64,000 nt of DNA from Aurantimonas endophytica (GTDB lineage: Bacteria; Pseudomonadota; Alphaproteobacteria; Rhizobiales; Rhizobiaceae). Shown here piece after piece: positions 1 through 7,333 of this stretch (its first letter is position 1; the number at the start of each line of letters is the position of its first letter). The notes beneath the pieces are model-generated. The model was not told the DNA's origin. It worked only from the letters and a program-made list of their open reading frames with translations, and searched no databases. The stretch spans positions 1-64,000 of the forward strand of contig NZ_JACIEM010000004.1 of assembly GCF_014196845.1 (NCBI RefSeq), read 5' to 3'. A program made the position numbers and the translations under genes.

Positions 1-176
1 GACCAGGTACGCTCACGGAAAAGGTGGAGAAGCTCGCCATTCAGGCGAATGTCACGCGTGCGCTTTTCAAGAAGCCGCTCAACCTCCGCCATTAACACGG
101 GATTTTCCGCGTGGATCTGCATCCGGGCGGACATCTTTGACGGGCGGGCCGAAACTGCATTCTCCTGAAAGATCAT
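1..176 (-). CDS. Hypothetical protein, cut by the window edge
   Basis: An open frame on the minus strand runs off the left edge. It has two in-frame ATG codons, at 176 and 134, and neither has a convincing Shine-Dalgarno sequence. From the second ATG it begins MSARMQIHAENPVLMAEVER, which reads like a charged helical protein. No family is recognised. It lies downstream of, and in the same direction as, the small genes at 457-899. It could be the end of a mobile-element accessory operon, but that is inference. Confidence 0.4.
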   Translation of the reverse strand, partial: MIFQENAVSARPSKMSARMQIHAENPVLMAEVERLLEKRTRDIRLNGELLHLFRERTW

Positions 177-456
177 CGGAGCAGTGTACCGGAGCGCATT
201 CGACCGAGGCAACTTGCCGTGCCACCGGCGGCCGAACGTCGGTTAACGCGCCGTCTACTTCTTCTCATCGGCTTCACCGGCTGCCGAGCCACGCGATGCG
301 GCACTCGGCAGAAGACAGCATGCCAAGACTGGCTTCCCGCGGACGGCGCTTAGCTGCCGATGAATATCTCACCGCACGGGCAGCCGGCGAGTCGCGCCCC
401 GGATACCTCTCTGCGCCCACCGCGGGTCCCTGCGGCAGGGGTGATCCCAGTGACCA

Positions 457-723
457 CTACCGCTCATCCGCTCGCTTTGTGGTGTCCGTGTCATGGCGGA
501 AGCCTGTTTGCCGCTCGATCTCGCGCATCACGCCCTTCCAGTGCCGGCCGCGGCGACGCAGCAACTGGCTACCCCTCCATCGCGCATCCCCACGCGCCAC
601 CCGCCAACGACTGCGCGCCTCGAGCCATGCGCCTTCAGGTCCGTACAGAGTGATCAGCACAGTCACCTCGCGCCGGATATCGGACGGGCGTCGGGAGAGG
701 CGGGAGAGCAAGCGGCGGATCAT
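457..723 (-). CDS. Small basic hypothetical protein (88 aa)
   Basis: This small Arg-rich protein starts with ATG at 723. Its start overlaps the stop of the upstream ribbon-helix-helix-like gene by four bases (ATGA), which strongly suggests translational coupling and a real gene. Near the C-terminus it has the pattern REIERQTGFRH, which I recognise only as typical of small orphan proteins in rhizobial accessory DNA. No enzymatic motif or membrane segment is visible. A relic with the same C-terminal pattern lies at 2882-2977. The function is unknown; association with mobile DNA is inferred from the neighbourhood. Confidence 0.6.
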   Translation of the reverse strand: MIRRLLSRLSRRPSDIRREVTVLITLYGPEGAWLEARSRWRVARGDARWRGSQLLRRRGRHWKGVMREIERQTGFRHDTDTTKRADER

Positions 724-899
724 GATCTGGCGTCCTGAGCTGCATCGGGATCATCTAATTTCAGCCCCATCCGGCAAAGGCAGCGGATCGCATCTGAACG
801 AGTTGCAATTCCGTTGGCTACGCGCCATGCGTCGACGGCGGCTAGTTCCTCATCCGACATCATGATCGGGATGCGGTTCTTTGGAGGCAGCTTGGCCAT
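720..899 (-). CDS. Ribbon-helix-helix-like small protein (59 aa)
   Basis: A 59-codon frame from ATG 899 to TGA at 720-722 encodes a protein starting MAKLPPKNRIPIMMSDEE and containing WRVANGIATRSDAIR. The short beta-strand-like start, then 'MSDEEL..VD.WR..N.I.TRSDAIR', resembles the ribbon-helix-helix DNA-binding fold of Arc/CopG-like proteins. A GAGGG sequence lies upstream of the ATG. The stop overlaps the next start by four bases, so it forms an operon with the 88-residue gene. It probably acts as a small transcriptional regulator or antitoxin-like protein. That role is inference from the fold-like pattern only. Confidence 0.6.
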   Translation of the reverse strand: MAKLPPKNRIPIMMSDEELAAVDAWRVANGIATRSDAIRCLCRMGLKLDDPDAAQDARS

Positions 900-985
900 G
901 GCGCCCTCGCTGTAAGGGAAACATACGGAGCGAGCATAACTGGTGCAGTGAGTGTGGGAAGAATCGCGTTATGGCTTTCGCCGTT

Positions 986-1240
986 TCAGCGCTCGAACGG
1001 CGTCCCGGTGGCTTGCTTGATCGTGTTCGCCCGGACGCGCATGCTGATGTCCCGGCTGCCGCAGCGAGCGCACTTCACCGGTGGGTGCCATCTGACATAG
1101 CGCTGGTCGCGGCCCCATATCTCGATCGCGCGGCCGAGCGTCATGTCGAGATCGCGGCTGCAGCCTTCGCATATCCAAGCCAAGCCCATGCCTTCATCAA
1201 GCAGGTCGTCGAGGGTAGAGATGATGATAGGGGTGAGCAT
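986..1240 (-). CDS. Small zinc-ribbon-like hypothetical protein (84 aa)
   Basis: The protein has two cysteine pairs, CEGC at about residues 25-28 and CARC at about 58-61, a spacing compatible with a zinc ribbon. Between them lies a helical stretch (LGRAIEIWG). Starting at ATG 1240, it reads as a compact soluble protein. It stands alone, upstream of the two small genes at 457-899 and on the same strand. Proteins of this size and pattern are common hypotheticals in alphaproteobacteria, often near mobile elements. A nucleic-acid-binding role is plausible but not shown. Confidence 0.55.
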   Translation of the reverse strand: MLTPIIISTLDDLLDEGMGLAWICEGCSRDLDMTLGRAIEIWGRDQRYVRWHPPVKCARCGSRDISMRVRANTIKQATGTPFER

Positions 1241-1395
1241 CAGCCAGCTTCTCCACAGACGAAAATTGCAGTGGATGAAGAACGCACCAGCACACCGTCC
1301 CCGATTTTCCCCCGCAACGAGGAGGATTTTCTCGGGATGTTCCGGATCGAGCCGTGATCAGTCGTACATGTCGGGGGAGGCAAAAGCCCGTATTC

Positions 1396-1454
1396 TGGCG
1401 GAGGAAGAGGCCCTCCTGTCGAACCCTCTCCAATTCGCTGGAGCGGCATCGCCT
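1396..1454 (+). repeat. Diverged repeat copy A (pairs with 42089-42146)
   Basis: This stretch is similar over its whole length to 42089-42146. Both begin tggcggagg, share gtcgaacc(c/t)tctcc near the middle, and end with gcatcgcct. By eye most positions agree, with one single-base gap. Read in the same frame, both would encode AEE(E/D)AL(L/M)SN-like peptides, so the repeat may derive from a coding fragment. Each copy sits immediately left of a truncated gene. Confidence 0.5.
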
Positions 1455-1479
1455 AACAGATCCGGTCGACCCAAGGGCG

Positions 1480-1806
1480 CCGCGTCTGATGCAACTGATG
1501 GAGGAAGCCGCCGCCAACGGCATCGTCGGCGGCCGCTTCGCGACGATCGCGCAGCTCATCGAGGCGACCCTTGCCGAACGCAAGGGCAAGGTGATCCCGA
1601 TGAACATCGACGGGGCCACCGCCGTCGTCTACGCCGAACTCGGCTTTGCGCCACCGTTGTGCCGCGGCTTGTTCGTGCTGTCGCGCTCGGTGGGCATCCT
1701 CGCCCACACCTGGGAGCAGATGCAGCAGGGCGGCCGCAACAAGGGGCCGTTTCCCAGGGACGCGACCTGGACCTATTCCGGCGATCGATCGTCACCTGCG
1801 TCTTGA
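1480..1806 (+). pseudogene. C-terminal fragment of a citrate synthase / citryl-CoA lyase family protein
   Basis: The frame contains motifs typical of the C-terminal part of citrate-synthase-family proteins annotated as citryl-CoA lyase: GKVIPMNIDGATAVVYAELG, then SVGILAHTWEQMQQGGRNKG and a terminal WTYSG-like end. Only about 100 residues remain. The catalytic N-terminal and central parts are missing and there is no credible start. The upstream sequence changes character at the repeat ending at 1454. This is a decayed, 5'-truncated gene rather than a functional lyase. Confidence 0.65.
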
Positions 1807-2064
1807 TTTCGATCTGCGTCGATCCGAGGCACCACTTCCGGCAACCGACGCGCTCTTGCCGGCTGCGGTCAGGCCGATCAAATGACGCGCTACTCCGCCG
1901 TACGCACTTGCCTTCAAGGCCGGAAAGCGCCTGCTTCGTTGCGTCCATGGCCGCCGCGACATGCGCCTTCGCTGCCGACGTGTCTCTTAAGTACGTTTCC
2001 ACGCCCCGGCTGCCCTGTCTGTCACAGGGCGCGGCTGTGGAAAGCCGAAGCTTACGAGACCGAA

Positions 2065-2250
2065 ATGGCCAATCAACAGAATGTCGCCGCGTCCTTCCGC
2101 TTTGAAGTCGGCCAGGCCGTCCAACCCTCATGCGGACGAGTTCGCAAGGTGCGGTATTGTCAACGCAGTAGCTTGGGCACTGATTTTTACGTGTTACGCT
2201 ACAAGGTCCGCGATCGTTCCTTGAGGGGCGAAGCTTTGATCGCCGCTTAA
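2065..2250 (+). CDS. Small hypothetical protein (61 aa)
   Basis: A short frame starting at ATG 2065 encodes a protein with FRFEVGQAVQPSCG followed by DFYVLRYKVRDRSLRGE. The alternating hydrophobic and charged residues and the 'GQ.V.P.CG...YVLRY.VRDRSLRGE' pattern suggest a small beta-barrel-like domain rather than random coding. No family name can be assigned. It lies in a gene-poor debris region. The 258 bases before it (1807-2064) show no supportable gene. The 256 bases after it contain G/C-rich short inverted repeats but nothing recognisable. Confidence 0.4.
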   Translation: MANQQNVAASFRFEVGQAVQPSCGRVRKVRYCQRSSLGTDFYVLRYKVRDRSLRGEALIAA

Positions 2251-2506
2251 CCAGACCGGCTGCTCCGGCAAGGGGCAGTCGTAGCGCCGCCCGCCACCAC
2301 CCGGCGGGTGCAGGGCGCATAGCCTCACCAGCGCGCGCTCGACGCCCTGCCGCACCACCACGCGGCGGGGCGTTCGGTATGTGGAATGGGTGCGTGCCGC
2401 GCGGTGGGGCGGCTGTGTGAGAAATGCCGTTATGATGTCAGCACTTAACGCGGTAATCTTGCTTCACCGATGCCACCGTTCGTTCCGGTGCAACTAGGAC
2501 TCAAAG

Positions 2507-2851
2507 ATGACCAGTCACCCCAGCGACCATATCTATCTCGCCGATAAGGAAGTGGTTTCCGAAGTTGAAACCTTGCGTACGGCCCTCCCAACTTGGGTCA
2601 TCAGCACTGTCGAACTCGTCGAGCTTGCAGAAAACGCGGAACGTGCCGCTGCGCACATCAATCCTGCGACAGCGGAACGCTCCCGCAACCTCATTATCGA
2701 AGTTGCCGAGTGGCAGCAAAAATTGAATGACTGGCAGCAGCTAGACCTTAGTCCTCGGCTGCTGGCGGAGCTGCGCATCCTCAAGGCGACTTTAGACGCG
2801 TCGATGGATGAGGCGAACGCCGCAGCAAACGAGCTCAAGCTCTTTGATTGA
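2507..2851 (+). CDS. Helical hypothetical protein (114 aa)
   Basis: The gene starts at ATG 2507, preceded by the weak ribosome-binding sequence AGGAC. The protein is acidic, has no signal peptide or membrane segment, and is rich in Ala, Glu and Leu throughout, so it is probably a helical bundle or short coiled coil. It ends with the sequence NELKLFD. No domain is recognised. It stands alone, with no operon partner. Its codon use and clean amphipathic pattern make it more likely real than the overlapping frame on the other strand. Confidence 0.5.
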   Translation: MTSHPSDHIYLADKEVVSEVETLRTALPTWVISTVELVELAENAERAAAHINPATAERSRNLIIEVAEWQQKLNDWQQLDLSPRLLAELRILKATLDASMDEANAAANELKLFD

Positions 2852-2881
2852 GCAACGGGGGGAGCGATGCGCTTCTCCGGC

Positions 2882-2977
2882 CTAGTGCCGGTCGCCTGTC
2901 TCCCGCTCGATCTTGCGCAAAGCGCGCCCTTGTAGCCCGCCGTGCGCCGAGGTCGGGCTGTGTGCCCAGACGCGGGA
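2882..2977 (-). pseudogene. Relic of the small basic protein family seen at 457-723
   Basis: The minus strand here ends in LRKIERETGDRH and a stop codon. This closely matches the pattern MREIERQTGFRH in the gene at 457-723, and the nucleotide sequences around the two share cctgt-t-ccgctcgatct-gcgca. Upstream the frame meets a TAA stop at 2978-2980 without any start codon, so only about 31 codons survive. This is a degenerate second copy, consistent with repeated insertion or deletion of mobile DNA in this region. Confidence 0.4.
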
Positions 2978-3064
2978 TTATAATGCGCTGGTGCGACGCG
3001 TTACGTGGTACGAATGGGAAGCGCCGCCGACAATTGGCCTTGCGCCGGGACAGTGGGTCCTCGT

Positions 3065-3376
3065 CTACTGTCCTGCTAGCGCCTCGCCATTGGGACGTGG
3101 CGGGGCGCTTCCTTCCCTAGCGATGATCTCGTCTTGGACCCGGAGGTGCGCTTCTGCGACCTCGTCTTGCTCGTGACGCATAAGCACGTCCCACTCCGTC
3201 CGGCCTGCGGGCGTAGAAAGTCCTGCCCGGACCTCCACCATCCAGAGGCGCCAAGCATCGCAGTCGGCGGAAAGCTTGCTTAGGCGGTTAGCATCAAAGT
3301 CGCATAGTGAGCCGCGGTCTTTGAAGTCGACCGCAGCCGGAAGGGTGTCCTTGGTGGACATGAGTTGGCCAAACAT
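3065..3376 (-). CDS. Hypothetical protein (about 103 aa)
   Basis: I choose the start at ATG 3376 (MFGQLMSTKD); ATG 3361 is an alternative. The frame stays open further upstream, but that extension is Cys/Arg-rich and not protein-like. The protein is acidic and helical, with a Trp-rich centre (DAWRLWMVEVRAG) and the stretch EWDVLMRHEQDEVAEAHLRV, followed by a disordered Pro-rich tail. No family is recognised. It lies on the same strand as the YnfA gene upstream, separated by about 125 bases. Confidence 0.45.
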   Translation of the reverse strand: MFGQLMSTKDTLPAAVDFKDRGSLCDFDANRLSKLSADCDAWRLWMVEVRAGLSTPAGRTEWDVLMRHEQDEVAEAHLRVQDEIIAREGSAPPRPNGEALAGQ

Positions 3377-3501
3377 ACTGAGAGCAAGGGGCCGTGCGGC
3401 CGATACGAAACAACCGTGCCGACACGGATTAGGTTCCGTGGCATCGCCTAAGAGTGCCAAGCACCATCCTGAAGCTGCCGCCTGACAGGGCGCCTCCCGA
3501 C

Positions 3502-3825
3502 CTAGTAGTTGCGAGGCGCCCAGATGATTATAGCAGCTCCGACGATGCAGATTGCTGCCCCGGACAAGTCCCACCGATCTGGCCGGGTGTTCTCAACGAC
3601 CCAAAGCCACAGAATCGACGCAACGATGTAAACGCCCCCGTAGGCGGCATACGCGCGACCGGCATGAGCGGCATCCACAAGTGTCAGGAGGTAGGCAAAG
3701 AGGCAGAGGGAAGCCGTCGCGGGTATGAGCCACAGTGCCGATTTACCGAGCCTAAGCCACGCCCAAAAGCCGAAGCATCCAGCGATTTCGGCAAGGGCAG
3801 CACCGATATATGCAAATATGGCCAT
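3502..3825 (-). CDS. ynfA: YnfA family (UPF0060) small membrane protein
   Basis: The protein starts [20 protein letters not shown] and has four hydrophobic segments in 107 residues. This matches the size and sequence signature of the YnfA/UPF0060 family, including the AEI-GC-xFW start and the [14 protein letters not shown] motif in the third segment. Family members are small inner-membrane proteins related in topology to SMR transporters; their substrate is not established. The ATG at 3825 is chosen because the upstream extension is not conserved-looking. Together with the glucan gene upstream, it lies on the minus strand. Confidence 0.85.
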   Translation of the reverse strand: MAIFAYIGAALAEIAGCFGFWAWLRLGKSALWLIPATASLCLFAYLLTLVDAAHAGRAYAAYGGVYIVASILWLWVVENTRPDRWDLSGAAICIVGAAIIIWAPRNY

Positions 3826-3874
3826 GCGACTGCTCTGCCATTCTGTCCCACTTACAACCTGGTAGCTCCGGCTA

Positions 3875-5437
3875 TTATAGCGGTAATGTCGAATCGGGTT
3901 CTGTGGGGTCCCACCGGATTGTCCAGAACTCCGAGATGGCCTGGTCATTGAGTTTCAACACGCAGCGAACCTCTGGGGAGGATCCGTACTCCGCGCGGAC
4001 ATCGAGGAACACGCGCCACCCCTCGAGCGGCACATTGCGCAGAACGGTGGACGCGACGATTTCGGCGTTCGTCGCGCTGGCGTCCACCCTCAGTTCCACA
4101 TCAGGTGCGAGATCCTTGAGAGGCCCCCCCGAAAAGTCGATGACGAATTTGCGGAGTGCAGGATCCGGACTCGATGCGATGCCGCCGACCCCCGTGTAAG
4201 TGCCGACGACGCGTGCGAGAACGGGGTTGACGGGCGGGTGCGGCCCCCAATGCAGGCGGTATTGGAAGAAGAACTCCTCTCCCGGAACCAGGGGGGCGTT
4301 CGGCGTCCAGAAAGCGACGATGTTGTCCTGGGTCTCATCCGGGGATGGCAGCTCGACCAGGCGAACCTCCCCTGCTCCCCAGCCGCCCACCGGCTCGACC
4401 CAGAGGCCCGGTCGCAGATCGTAGCGCGCTTCGAGATCGAGATAGTGGTTGAAGTCGCGGTCACGCTGAATGAGGCCAAACCCCTGGATGTTGTCGTCGG
4501 CATAGGCACTGATCTCGATCGCCTTCGGATTGCGAAGCGGCCGCAACAGCCAGTCGTTGGCCCCGGTACGGATCGAAAGCGCCTCCGAATCATGAATCTG
4601 CGGCCGGAAGTCGGAGACGCTGCCACGATCGGCTTCTCCCCGCATGAACATGCTGGTGATCGGGGCCAGTCCGATATTTTCGATCTTCCGACGGGCGAAC
4701 AGCGAGACCGAGATGTCCATGACGGTGGACTCGCCTGGCGCCATCACGAAGCGGTAGGCACCTGCCACGCTTTCGCTGTCGAGCAAGGCGTGCAGGGTGA
4801 CCGCGCTATCTCCGGGAGCGGGCTGCTCCAGCCAGAACGACTCGAAGTACGGGAATTCTTCCCCTGGCAGGCCGGAGCGGATCGCAAGGCCTCGCGCGGA
4901 CAGGCCGTAACGTTCGCCCAGGCCGATCGCTCGAAAGTAGCTTGCACCGAGGAAGACAGCGAACTCGGAAACGTTCAGGCCATTCATGGGGTGATGCAGA
5001 CGCAGTCCGGCAAACGCCGGATCTGCTACCGCCCGGATCGCCTCCGCCTCAGCGCCGAAGTCGAACATGTCCGGAACGTAGCGGATCGGCCGGGCGGCGC
5101 CCTCCGCAACCTCGAAAAGGGCCACCTCATGTTTGAAAAGGCCGCCAACATGGAAGAAGTCTGCCTGGAATGCCAGGTCGTCGCGGTTTGCCCAAAGCGC
5201 GCGGGACGGATTGAAGCGTATTGATCGATACTGGTCATAGGTGAGGTCTCCAGCAACGACCGGCTTTGGCACGTAGGGCTCCAAGGAGAGAAGCCTCGCT
5301 CGCTCTCGTATCTGCTGGGCAATCCCGCCGTATCCGACCTTGCGCGCTCCCTCCTGGGCTGCGGCGCCCTCACACCCCGCAGATGCGGCGCAGAGGCCCC
5401 CAAGAAAGACACGCCTCGAGAGAACTGTTCCAGTCAC
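3875..5437 (-). CDS. OpgG/OpgD (MdoG) family periplasmic glucan biosynthesis protein
   Basis: The 520-residue length and the domain order match the MdoG/OpgG/OpgD family, which shapes osmoregulated periplasmic glucans. Visible family motifs include [20 protein letters not shown] near residue 55, [27 protein letters not shown] near 165, and [20 protein letters not shown] near 320. The N-terminus has a twin-arginine signal, SRRVFLGGL, as in OpgD rather than Sec-exported OpgG, then a cleavage region ending around AAAQ. No opgH glucosyltransferase is adjacent, so it may modify glucans made elsewhere. Confidence 0.85.
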   Translation of the reverse strand: MTGTVLSRRVFLGGLCAASAGCEGAAAQEGARKVGYGGIAQQIRERARLLSLEPYVPKPVVAGDLTYDQYRSIRFNPSRALWANRDDLAFQADFFHVGGLFKHEVALFEVAEGAARPIRYVPDMFDFGAEAEAIRAVADPAFAGLRLHHPMNGLNVSEFAVFLGASYFRAIGLGERYGLSARGLAIRSGLPGEEFPYFESFWLEQPAPGDSAVTLHALLDSESVAGAYRFVMAPGESTVMDISVSLFARRKIENIGLAPITSMFMRGEADRGSVSDFRPQIHDSEALSIRTGANDWLLRPLRNPKAIEISAYADDNIQGFGLIQRDRDFNHYLDLEARYDLRPGLWVEPVGGWGAGEVRLVELPSPDETQDNIVAFWTPNAPLVPGEEFFFQYRLHWGPHPPVNPVLARVVGTYTGVGGIASSPDPALRKFVIDFSGGPLKDLAPDVELRVDASATNAEIVASTVLRNVPLEGWRVFLDVRAEYGSSPEVRCVLKLNDQAISEFWTIRWDPTEPDSTLPL

Positions 5438-6111
5438 GAGCCTGTCCGCCGTGAAGTCGGTTTAATTAACGAAGACACGCAAGCGGAGGTCTCTTCAACA
5501 CAAAATTTTGTGGAAACCAAGTCCCATAGGCGGGAAGTCGAGGTGATGATACAGCATAAAGCCGAACCAATCACCGTCAGGCAAGTATTCATAATTTTAC
5601 CAGAGCTCAAATCGCTGCAAACCTATGAAGTAGGACAAATTATACTGGACAGAACTTAGTTGTAATTGTCAAATTATATACTAAAAGCAACCATATTCCT
5701 TAATCGACTCTTCTTAGATTGCCGCCTTAATAGTTTCCTAGAAAAATGCCGAAGTACTGGGCAATCATCATCAATGATCACGTAGGTGTCTAATCCCTCA
5801 AAGGCGAACTACTGAGGCGAGCGATGGCAGCATACGTCTCACGGCTTCCTGAGCTTATCCTCGGAAGTCATCGATCTCACCCGTGGAATGCGGCGCAGTG
5901 CCGCACGCAGAGCCTTGCACGGGCAAGGAGAATCATCTTGAGCGATCCGGCCTAGTCTTCAGTAATTGCAATGAAAGTGAGGAGAAGCTGCAAGCACAGC
6001 GACCAAGATGCATTTATCTCGATTAACGGGACGCGAATGGCCCGTTCATTTCCCGTTCAGGCGCCTACGCGGGCGCAACTGTAGCGAAAAAGATTGCAGG
6101 TGCCGCGGCGG
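5438..6111. other. Long intergenic region, partly AT-rich
   Basis: There is no supportable gene in these 674 bases. The segment at about 5490-5760 is visibly more A/T-rich than its surroundings (for example ttgtaattgtcaaattatat), consistent with promoter DNA for the minus-strand glucan gene or with foreign DNA. Near 6040-6062 the motif cccgttca occurs twice within about 14 bases. A short GC hairpin (gcgcc/ggcgc) at about 6061-6077 lies downstream of the DUF5985 gene but lacks a T tract. Confidence 0.5.
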
Positions 6112-6366
6112 TCACGCCCGCCGGTTCTTCCGGATGATTGCGACGATGATTAGCGTGAAGGCTGCGAGTCGCAGCAGGTAAATCCAGCTTCGCTCTTCAT
6201 AGGGAAGGTCGGACATCACGAGAAGCGTCTGATTTAGTGCGAGTAGCCAGAAGGCCAGCGCGAAGGCCATGAACAGGAAATCCCCCGTTCGCCTCCAGAA
6301 GCGCAGGAAGAAAAGTCCCGAAATCAGGAAGCCGGCGGCAATCAGGCCTGACATGAATTCAAACAT
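6112..6366 (-). CDS. DUF5985 family small membrane protein
   Basis: The protein has 84 residues with three hydrophobic segments (around residues 6-24, 31-51 and 62-78). It contains the conserved-looking signature RRTGDFLFMAFALAFWLLALNQ and ends in a basic tail (RKNRRA). This is characteristic of DUF5985 proteins. It is the last gene of a three-gene minus-strand set (winged-helix-like protein, then two DUF5985 proteins) divergent from the giant HAMP-repeat kinase. The function is unknown. The repeated genomic pairing with cytoplasmic hybrid kinases makes a membrane-sensing partner role plausible, but that is inference. Confidence 0.75.
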   Translation of the reverse strand: MFEFMSGLIAAGFLISGLFFLRFWRRTGDFLFMAFALAFWLLALNQTLLVMSDLPYEERSWIYLLRLAAFTLIIVAIIRKNRRA

Positions 6367-6374
6367 GATTGGTC

Positions 6375-6650
6375 CTACTCAATGTCCCAGACGAAGCCGA
6401 ATAGTATGACTCCGACCGCGCCGACCGATGCTAGGTGGCGCACCAGCTGGAAGTCCATACCCGGGAATACGACTATGTCGAGGACTACGGCAAAGCTGTT
6501 GAGGGCAAGGAAACCGAAAGAGAGCCCGCTCCAGAAAAGCAGCTTTGCGCCGCTGTCGAAGAACGCTCGCATCAGAAGATAGGTGCATGTCAAGCTTGTT
6601 GCCAAGCAGAGAATGTATATCGCGACGGTAAGGGTGCCCGCCATGCTCAT
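6375..6650 (-). CDS. DUF5985 family small membrane protein (second copy)
   Basis: This 91-residue protein has three hydrophobic segments and the pattern LMRAFFDSGAKLLFWSGLSF, followed by FGFLALNS. It is parallel to the R...GD.LF....F..LALN pattern of the neighbour, so the two are diverged paralogs. Its ATG at 6650 overlaps the stop of the upstream gene by four bases (ATGA), and the next gene begins eight bases after its stop. This is strong evidence for one transcript. It probably forms a membrane heteromer with its neighbour; this is inferred. Confidence 0.75.
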   Translation of the reverse strand: MSMAGTLTVAIYILCLATSLTCTYLLMRAFFDSGAKLLFWSGLSFGFLALNSFAVVLDIVVFPGMDFQLVRHLASVGAVGVILFGFVWDIE

Positions 6651-7009
6651 AACTTTCGAAAGCTGAAGGCGTCGGAAAAAGTCCTCAACTGGTCAGCGGG
6701 ATTCTGCACGATCACCTTTCGCACTGCGCCCGGTCGCTTCCGGTAGAGGTCGTTCAACTGCTGGACCAGGAGATCATTGTCGGGATCGACGAGACTGTAG
6801 CAGACGCGGCCGTCGGTCTCGATTAGGACAAGCCCGCCCGCGACCAGCGCCTCGATGCTCTGCGTCACAACGACCTCGCTGCTGCGGAGTTCACTGACAA
6901 GCTCTTCCGGGGTCCAGCTACGCTGTTGACGATAAAGCAGGAGCAGCAGCTCGACGGACCAGATGGAACGGAAGGAGCTCTCTACGAAATCGTTGAGTTC
7001 ACGGTTCAT
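6647..7009 (-). CDS. Winged-helix-like hypothetical protein (120 aa)
   Basis: The region of residues 10-75 reads as a winged-helix fold: SIWSVELLLLLYRQ (helix 1), TPEELVSELRSSEVVVTQSI (helix-turn-helix), then LVAGGLVLIETDGRVCYSLV (wing). The C-terminal 40 residues are polar and helical. It is probably a small DNA-binding or adaptor protein. It is the first gene of the operon with the two DUF5985 proteins and is divergent from the HAMP-repeat kinase across 324 bases, so it may regulate both directions. No experimental family function is known to me. Confidence 0.65.
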   Translation of the reverse strand: MNRELNDFVESSFRSIWSVELLLLLYRQQRSWTPEELVSELRSSEVVVTQSIEALVAGGLVLIETDGRVCYSLVDPDNDLLVQQLNDLYRKRPGAVRKVIVQNPADQLRTFSDAFSFRKL

Positions 7010-7333
7010 CAGGCCTCATCCGTCCGGCTTGGCGTGGGAACCGGCGCCTGCGTGCTCCGGAGCCCGGCGAAGTCTCAGCATTGGCGCTGCCAACCCTTTG
7101 GCCTTGAGTAAGGCAAGTGCCTGACGCTCTGACGCGGACACCCTTCGACGCTTTGGCTGTTAACCGTAAAAGAACGGTTTCACAAGGTTGCGGCGACCCG
7201 TGACAAGGGACCCGATGGCGCTTCGACCAGGTGTTCATCGTGGGGAAAACCGTCATTAATGGGAGTGGCAGCCAATCTGCGGCTTTCATTTGGTCGCATT
7301 CGTGCTTGCATGAGCTGAAATGGGGAAGCAGCG
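7010..7333. other. Divergent promoter region between the DUF5985 operon and the HAMP kinase
   Basis: The 324 bases between two divergent start codons hold no gene. A short inverted repeat, aaccgt-aaaaga-acggtt, at about 7160-7177 could be an operator or a stem-loop. No GGAAC/CGTT pair with EcfG spacing was found. A GGGGA sequence at 7322-7326 is positioned as the ribosome-binding site for the GTG at 7334. Confidence 0.4.

Noticed and set aside
2848-3176. Plus-strand frames containing RDYNALVRRVTWYEWEAPP
   Set aside because: No start with a ribosome-binding site, no domain, and the minus strand here holds a recognisable relic; not supportable as a gene.
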